Positions 58,297 to 64,000 of a stretch of 64,000 nt of DNA are shown piece after piece. The notes under the pieces were generated by a model. The model saw only the letters and a program-made list of their open reading frames with translations. It searched no databases and was not told the DNA's origin. Source of the stretch: Xylaria sp. FL1777 (Eukaryota > Ascomycota > Sordariomycetes > Xylariales > Xylariaceae). A program made the position numbers and the translations under genes. The stretch is taken from assembly GCA_022578965.1 (NCBI GenBank), contig MU400722.1:1-64000 (forward strand), written 5' to 3'. Positions within the stretch are counted from its first letter, which is position 1. The number at the start of each line of letters is the position of its first letter.

Positions 58297-59538
58297 ATGC
58301 TACCACCAGTGGATGACTCCGTCCTGGCAAACAATCCCCGATTCGAGAAACTCTATAACACCATCACCACGTCGATACTCAACCCGGATGGCTCTACCAA
58401 GATTGACCCGTCTACCAAGCAGCGCGATGCTGTACGCCAAGTATGTCTTCATGTTATCTTCTTCCTTTCTGCGGGATGAGTGAGCAGATCATTGACGGAA
58501 ACCTGTGCCCCATCGTACCAGGAACTCCAGGCATACCGCCTAAAAGCAGCCAGGGTCCATCTCCTGCGCACAGCCATCTCAACCGCCGTCCCCAACCAAA
58601 CAACGCCGCCACCACAACAGCAACAACCAACCCTCCAAGGACCAGACAAAGAACAGTTAAAACACCCAAAGCAATATCACCACAAACGCTCAAAGTCTCG
58701 CCTACAACCACAATCACAGGCCCAGCCCCAGCCCCAGCAGACCTCCCCACTGCCCCCCGACCTCGTCCAGCTCCTCCTCTTGATTCCCGCCTTTCTGAAC
58801 AACCCCTCGACACTCCCGCCCTCGTCCGTATCCCTCCTCCTCACAAGCCCGCCATTCACCGAGCTGCCCGCGCTGTTCCCGAGCATCGTTGCCCTCGTGT
58901 CGGCACGTCTCACGGCCGAAGCAAAGACGCTCGCGCGCGTGCTGAGCCCGACCACGAATCCCTCCTACATCCACCGCGTGATCCCGTCCCTGCCCTCGAC
59001 AGCAAGCCATCTAGTCTCGGACCTCGCCGCCTCGAAGACGGCCCTCTCTCGAGCCAGGCTAGCCGCCACCGCCTCCCTAACATGTTGCCTCGCCCAGCAC
59101 ACGGAAGCACTGACGCTCGTGCTCCGCGCTCTCGAGACCAAACATGACCTCGTTGCCACGTCCTCCGAGCTGCGCGCCACTGAAGCCTACCAGGAAGCTC
59201 TGGCCTGGGCCATGGCCGCCGAGGCCCTCCTCTGGGACACCCGACATCTAACTTACCCGCGCCCCGCGCGGGTCGCGCTCGTTCATTACCGTCAACATCT
59301 TCGAGATGCCGGTCGCCGGCTCGAGGATGGTACACGTGTTCGGGTGGCTGAGCTCGCTGACTATGGTGTGGACGTCGACGGACGGGATTCGCTAGCTAGT
59401 GGCCGGCCGCGGGGACGAGGGAGAAGGGCGACCGTGGACGAGAATAAGGAGCGCGTAATGCGGGACATGGCACGTCTGTGGCGCGAGATGGAGAGCAGAT
59501 TACAGGAAATCCAAGGGGACCTGCACCGTTTGCGATGA
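58297..59538 (+). CDS. Conserved-looking protein of unknown function
   Basis: Two exons, 58297-58440 and 58522-59538, joined by an 81-nt GT-AG intron at a phase-0 boundary, giving 386 residues. I do not recognise the family. The N-terminal 70 residues look structured (P-R-F-E-K-L-Y-N-T-I, L-N-P-D-G-S-T-K, then a likely helix E-L-Q-A-Y-R-L-K-A-A-R-V-H-L-L). Residues about 73-115 are a Pro/Gln-rich linker. About 115-275 is a helical Leu/Ala/Ser-rich domain. The tail has an R-G-R-G-R-R basic cluster and ends in a likely coiled coil (M-A-R-L-W-R-E-M-E-S-R-L-Q-E-I-Q). No signal peptide or membrane span is seen. A scaffold or structural role, such as a kinetochore-type coiled-coil subunit, is possible but not supported by a motif. 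It has strong coding character: the joined frame is long, and competing frames are clearly shadows. Confidence 0.7.
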
Positions 59539-60022
59539 GGTTAGGTAGACGGGTAGATTGAGAGATGGACGTTCCTCATGACCAGAACGATCCATTGTGA
59601 ATGCCCAGAGCCACTATATATGTTGCACCAAGGGAAGGAAAGAGGTGCTCGAGGTATCATTCGCTGTCTATCTATCTACCCGGGTGAACTTTTGGTCCCA
59701 TCTGTCCGTCTATCCGAATGCAAGACAGAGAAAAGCAAACATCCAAGTACGTGCATAACATGGAGAATAGAAACAAAGCTGCTGGGTAGCACCCTCTGCG
59801 ATGCGAAATCACAGTTATCTAGGGCATGTGACCATTACACCGTAGCGATGTCTCAGCAAAGCGCGCTGACGACAGTCAGTCCTTCTGTATGACCCTTTTC
59901 CCCCTTCCGCATGGCAAGGAGGAAAGGCAAAAACGCCCCTATTGGTCCCACCAAAACCGTACCGATGGTTTTTTTCCTTTCCTTGTTTACTTTCAAGAAG
60001 AAACGGATGGTGCCGATTTCTC
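59539..60022. other. Convergent spacer before the aspartate aminotransferase gene
   Basis: 484 bp containing two 3' flanks. No gene, RNA or repeat recognised. Confidence 0.5.
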
Positions 60023-61926
60023 TTAACCCTTGACCTTATAGATGGCCTCGGCGAGACGGCCGACGTTGCCAGTCGTGATACCGGCAACGCTGATGCGGCC
60101 GTCCTTCGTGGCGTAGACACTGTGCTCCTTTGCTAGCTTCTCCATGCTCGCGGCATCGAGGCCAGTGTAGGCGAACATGCCGATCTGCGAGGTGATGTGA
60201 CTCCAGTCATGGCTGCTGCCCAGCTTCTCGAGGTTGTCCTTGAGCAAGGCGCGCATGGTGATGATGCGGTCGGCCATCTCCTTAACCTCGCCTAGCCACT
60301 GCTGGTATAGGGCAGGGGTGTTGAGGATCTCCGAGGCCACGCGGGCGCCGTGGATGGGGGGATTTGAGTACATGGGGCGCACGAGGATCTTGACCTGGGA
60401 GTCGATGCGCTTCTTCTCCTCGGCCGAGGCACCCACAATGGAGAAAGCTCCTACACGCTCACCATAGAGGCCCTGTGTACCAACCCGGTTCAGCAATCTT
60501 GTACCGGCAGAATGGGAGGCTTGTCAGTGAGAAAGAAGGGGAAGGAGACGTACCATGTTCTTGGCGAAGCTTTGGGCCAGGCAGACGTCGTGGCCCTGCT
60601 CGACGAAGTAGCGCAGAGCGAAGGCGTCCTTGTCAGTGTCACCGCTGGCGAAACCTTGGTAAGCCATGTCGAAGAAGGAGAAGTGACCCTGGTCCTTAAC
60701 GACCTGGCTGATCTCCTTCCACTGCTCCTGGGTGGGGTCAACACCGGTGGGGTTGTGAGCGCAGGCGTGGAATAGGAAGATGCTACCCTTGGGGGCGGCC
60801 TTGATGTCGGCGATCATGCCGCCAAAGTCCAGGCCGATGGTATTCTTGTCGTAGTAGCGGTACTGCTGGACCTTGAGACCGGCGTCGCTGAAGACGGCCT
60901 TGTGGTTGGCCCACGAGGGGTTGGGGATGTGGATGGTCTTGTCGCCGGGGTGGAAGCGCTCGAGGAAGGCGGCGGCGATGCGCAGGGCGCCGGTACCGGA
61001 GATGGATTGGGTGATGGCGAGGCGGTCGAGGGCAGACGAATCCTTGCCGTAAGCGAGAATGGCGGCGGCCTTGGTGAACTCGGGGACGCCGGTGATGCCG
61101 GCATACTCCTTATTCAGCTTGGCGGCGACAACCTTCTCCTCGGCGGTGCGGACCGAGGGGAGGACGTAAGGCTTCCCCTTGTCATCACGGTAGGCCCCAA
61201 CACCTGTACACAACGAGGTCTTTCTTCAGTCGCTTGTAGTCAAGATTGACTGGTGAGGGTGGAGGCGTGATGAGGAGCAAGCGCATCCGCAGACAGATAG
61301 GCAGACAGATTGGTAAACAGACATACCGAGGTTGATCTTCTTCTCGAAGCTATCGGCCTTAAAGGCTTCAGTAATGCCTAGAACACCACTACGTCAGACA
61401 TTCTACGCCCACAGGAGTTTCAGGTGTGCCGAGGAAGCCCAGAGAGGAGTAGACGCATTGACTAGATGGTATGTCGAAAAGCCATACCCAGAATGGCCTG
61501 AATTGAACGCGCAGAAGGTCACACGTCAGCAATTGGTCTCCAGGCACAGACAGTAAATGTCGTAGCTCGAGTTGGACGAGCTTCAAGATGGTGTTTCGCG
61601 ATCAACTCACATCCTAGAGACCCACGGCCATGGTTAAGTCAGCAAATTCTATTCCGAGCTTTTCTCAACACCGACAGACAATAGCAGCTGCTACTAGGAG
61701 GAGTAGTACTACTAATACTACTTCTGCTGCCACAAAAATAACAACAACAACAACAACAACAACAATAACTGCAGCAGCAAGCAGCAGCAGCATCACACAC
61801 ACATACCGGTGGACCCTGGGGAACATTGGCCCAGGTAGACCCAGCTCTGGCAGCTTGCAAGCCGAAGACGGAAGCCCGACTTGCAGCCGCGGCCTGGCGA
61901 GAGGCAATGCGTAGTGTAGGAAGCAT
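60023..61926 (-). CDS. Aspartate aminotransferase, mitochondrial
   Basis: Six exons on the minus strand: 61926-61807, 61613-61611, 61497-61488, 61377-61327, 61203-60554 and 60472-60023, encoding 427 residues (animal GOT2 is about 430). The PLP enzyme transfers an amino group between aspartate and 2-oxoglutarate in the matrix as part of the malate-aspartate shuttle. Residues 1-30 ([11 protein letters not shown]...) are a matrix presequence. Conserved blocks include [40 protein letters not shown] and the PLP lysine in A-Q-S-F-A-K-N-M. Exon 2 is just GAT, supplying the conserved Asp in G-P-P-D-A-I-L-G; exon 3 is 10 nt. Introns (193, 113, 110, 123 and 81 nt) are GT-AG. The first intron carries an (AAC/TTG)n microsatellite near 61737-61770. 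Confidence 0.93.
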
Positions 61927-63158
61927 CGTGGTGGTCGTGGTCAGGTGGTCAGGTGGTCGGCAGAAGACGTAGAGAGGGTGATCAAGAAAAGGAGGCGAAG
62001 AGAAGTCGGGGGCGAGGATTGTAGTGTAGATAGATGATGGGTGATGGGCTGAGGTAGGTACTTAAGATATGTAAGTAGGTAGGTAGGGATGGGCGGATTT
62101 AACCTACCACATGACATATAGTGATGTACTTAGGTCTTGGTAAGAGGTAGGTACAGTACCCACGTACCTCCTACCTTGCATACCTGGTACCGTCGCGCTA
62201 CAGAGCTACATACATCATAAATTACCGGTACATATAAGTAAGCAGAAGAGAAGGAAAATCAATCAATTGATCAATTGCAAAACATATGGTAACAGATCCA
62301 GTCTTGAGTACATACCCAGAGTAAGTACCTATGCGTGGGTAGGTACGTATATGTAGTAATAGTGTACTAAGTGAATACCGTCAACTAGGCCAAGCCAACC
62401 CCGGACTACTAATAATTTTTTTTTAGTAGCCGGTCCTCCGATGTATTATACTCTGAACAACACCAATTCATATGACTCCAACTCAAACCACCAAAAAAAA
62501 AAGGAGGGAATAGTGCCAACTTGGAAACAGTGAGGGAATTCTTCTTCTTGCATCGGTGTAAATACCTCCCCTCCCTCCGCCGTCTCTCAGCTGCCTCGCC
62601 AAGTCAGGCCACCTTGGCATTTGACAGATGCCATTCATTACCTTTGCAAGATTCGAAAAGACCCCTCTCAGTGCTCACCGATACACTATGCAGTACATAG
62701 GTACTATACGTATAGTAGCAGGTACTATAGGTAGCTAACGTACGCGAAGTCCACCGTCCTGCAGCTCGACATGACACGACGGGTGAAGGGAAGTCTAACC
62801 AGAAATGACATTCTAGCTCTCCCTACCGCAGACTACCATTCATCCTCTTGACTAGCCATGTTCTGCGTCCTTGCGTCCGGCAGCTCGCTCGAGATCGTTC
62901 TCGGTGGAACGATATATCAACATATGCATCCTAGGTAGGTTACCTAACGTAGGTATCCATCATTACTTACGTATGCTAAACCGTGGGCATCATTGTCTTA
63001 TGCGTACTGTGTGCGTACCTGGTGCCCTCCTGATTGGTGCGCTTATGCGTCACAACAAGAAGTTGAACAACAACACCCCCCGCCGGCGTCAGGGTTTCTC
63101 TATACAGTACATACTGTATAACTTCTGACCTCTCCCTCCATCCCTTCCCACATGACCA
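61927..63158. other. Intergenic region upstream of the aspartate aminotransferase gene
   Basis: About 1.2 kb with several ACCTAGGTA-type motifs (62050-62190, 62300-62350, 62930-62955) and short simple repeats. No gene is supported. The small plus-strand frame at 62871-63128 has no recognisable domain. Confidence 0.5.
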
Positions 63159-64000
63159 CTACTGCGCCCTCCCAACCCCGACCTTTCTTCCATTGTAATA
63201 ACACAGGCCGTCCCCACTCGTCCCGGGTCCCGTATCCGAGACATCATTGCTCTCGTCCAGGTCCGCCACGCTCCACCGCGGCGGATTCAACGCCCCTCCC
63301 CGCTTTGCCGCGGGCCTCGTCGAACCAGCATGATAGACCGGATGACCTGGCAGGCGTCGTCCCTCCCCGTCAGCAAACGACCTATCAATCACAACGCGCA
63401 CGGAACCCCGTAGCGCGCTGTGGTACGTCGCCGCGACGGAATGGCTGCTGCCCGCAGTCTCTGAAGTCAAAGATGGGCGTGTGCAGATACCCTGGCCAGT
63501 GTCGGGATGAAGGGATTGTCGCCGATGGCTACGGCGCTGGCTTCTACCAACGGCGATTTTCCAGATAACGATTGGGAAGAGCAGCAGGAAAATCACTGCT
63601 GAGATCACAATGGCAAGGACCATTAGGTTTGGGGGCGTCGCTCGTTCGGCAAAGGGAGGTATGGGTGGGTTTGTTGGGCTTGTTGAGGGCTGAGAAGAGT
63701 GGAGGACTGTTACTACGGGTGTCTCGGTTGGTGCGTCGAATGGCGGAGGCTTTGTCGCGTTGGGAGATATGGGTCGGCTCAAAGATTTGTTGTCTGTGAA
63801 GCGGGATATAAATCTATCTGGGGTGATAATTGAGGCTATACTACTGGCTGGTAAAGACAACGGCATGTCGCTAATTGGGCGGGATGCTGTGTTTCTTGTG
63901 ATGACTGATATCATCACATCATTAACCGAGGGAGGCGGTGATGTGTAGTGGGTTAGCTGGGATGTTGTGGCGTTAGATATGAAGGCTGAGGTTATACTAC
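63159..64000 (-). CDS. Single-pass membrane protein with Ser/Thr-rich outer part (partial, 5' end outside window)
   Basis: The minus-strand frame is open from the right edge to the stop at 63159, at least 280 codons, so the start lies outside. The visible N-terminal half is rich in Ser, Thr and Pro (S-S-Q-P-S-T-S-P-T-N-P-P), suggesting an O-glycosylated stalk. One membrane span follows (L-M-V-L-A-I-V-I-S-A-V-I-F-L-L-L-F-P-I-V-I-W), then a basic stop-transfer stretch R-S-Q-R-R-S-H-R-R and a cytoplasmic tail of about 120 residues. The layout resembles fungal cell-surface sensors and other type I membrane proteins of the Wsc/Mid2 kind, but no domain visible here proves that. It might equally be the C-terminal end of a secreted-domain receptor or enzyme encoded by exons beyond the edge. 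Confidence 0.65.
   Translation of the reverse strand, partial: SITSAFISNATTSQLTHYTSPPPSVNDVMISVITRNTASRPISDMPLSLPASSIASIITPDRFISRFTDNKSLSRPISPNATKPPPFDAPTETPVVTVLHSSQPSTSPTNPPIPPFAERATPPNLMVLAIVISAVIFLLLFPIVIWKIAVGRSQRRSHRRQSLHPDTGQGICTRPSLTSETAGSSHSVAATYHSALRGSVRVVIDRSFADGEGRRLPGHPVYHAGSTRPAAKRGGALNPPRWSVADLDESNDVSDTGPGTSGDGLCYYNGRKVGVGRAQ

Noticed and set aside
1..64000. CRISPR arrays, rRNA or tRNA genes
   Set aside because: No regularly spaced repeat arrays were seen, as expected for a eukaryotic chromosome. I found no convincing tRNA cloverleaf or rRNA stretch by eye; a tRNAscan run would be needed to be certain.

Overview
The window is a stretch of nuclear chromosome from a filamentous ascomycete, almost certainly a Sordariomycete. 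This rests on short 50-200 nt introns with CTAAC/CTGAC-type branch points, the gene set (LDB1-like PtaB, Rxt3, fused tryptophan synthase, Ama1, Atg8), and an extremely AT-rich transposon block whose coding motifs are eroded only by C-to-T and G-to-A changes, the signature of repeat-induced point mutation (RIP). I cannot name the species.

Bases 1 to about 21,240 are a heterochromatin-like AT-rich isochore with no live gene. It contains a complete but dead 7.75-kb Ty3/Gypsy chromovirus (5773-13520, 494-bp LTRs, intact ATAGC target duplication). This was inserted into an older Gypsy element, splitting its pol gene (2806-5772 and 13526-about 14900). A second copy of the chromovirus lies head-to-head on the minus strand (1-2805, running off the window), and there are two solo LTRs (17971-18464, 19530-20038), each with a 5-bp target duplication. 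Composition changes abruptly near 21,250, and a cupin gene begins about 100 bp beyond the border.

From 21.3 kb onward the DNA is ordinary gene space. In order: a DUF985 cupin (+), ptaB/LDB1-like regulator (+), atg8 (-), the meiotic APC/C activator ama1 (-), bet4 Rab geranylgeranyltransferase alpha (+), a membrane-anchored histidine phosphatase (-), the Rxt3 subunit of the Rpd3L histone deacetylase complex (+), SDH assembly factor 4 (-), bifunctional tryptophan synthase (+), mitochondrial ribosomal protein bL28m (-), an unrecognised 386-aa protein (+), mitochondrial aspartate aminotransferase (-), and the C-terminal part of a single-pass membrane protein (-) cut by the right edge. Spacers hold four small terminal-inverted-repeat elements (MITE-like), microsatellites, and a dispersed palindromic CCTAGG-containing motif. 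The genes are housekeeping or regulatory neighbours and not a functional cluster. Three encode mitochondrial proteins (SDHAF4, bL28m, aspartate aminotransferase). Tryptophan synthase has Cpc1/Gcn4-type TGACTC sites upstream.

The most interesting observation is in ama1. One in-frame UAG stop (34901-34903) sits where a conserved Trp is expected. The reading frame continues for 85 more codons and ends in Ile-Arg, the C-terminal IR tail that APC/C activators use to dock on the APC/C. This is what would be expected of a stop codon recoded to Trp by the sexual-stage A-to-I mRNA editing known in Sordariomycetes. A second notable feature is a 3-nt micro-exon (GAT) plus a 10-nt exon in the aspartate aminotransferase gene.
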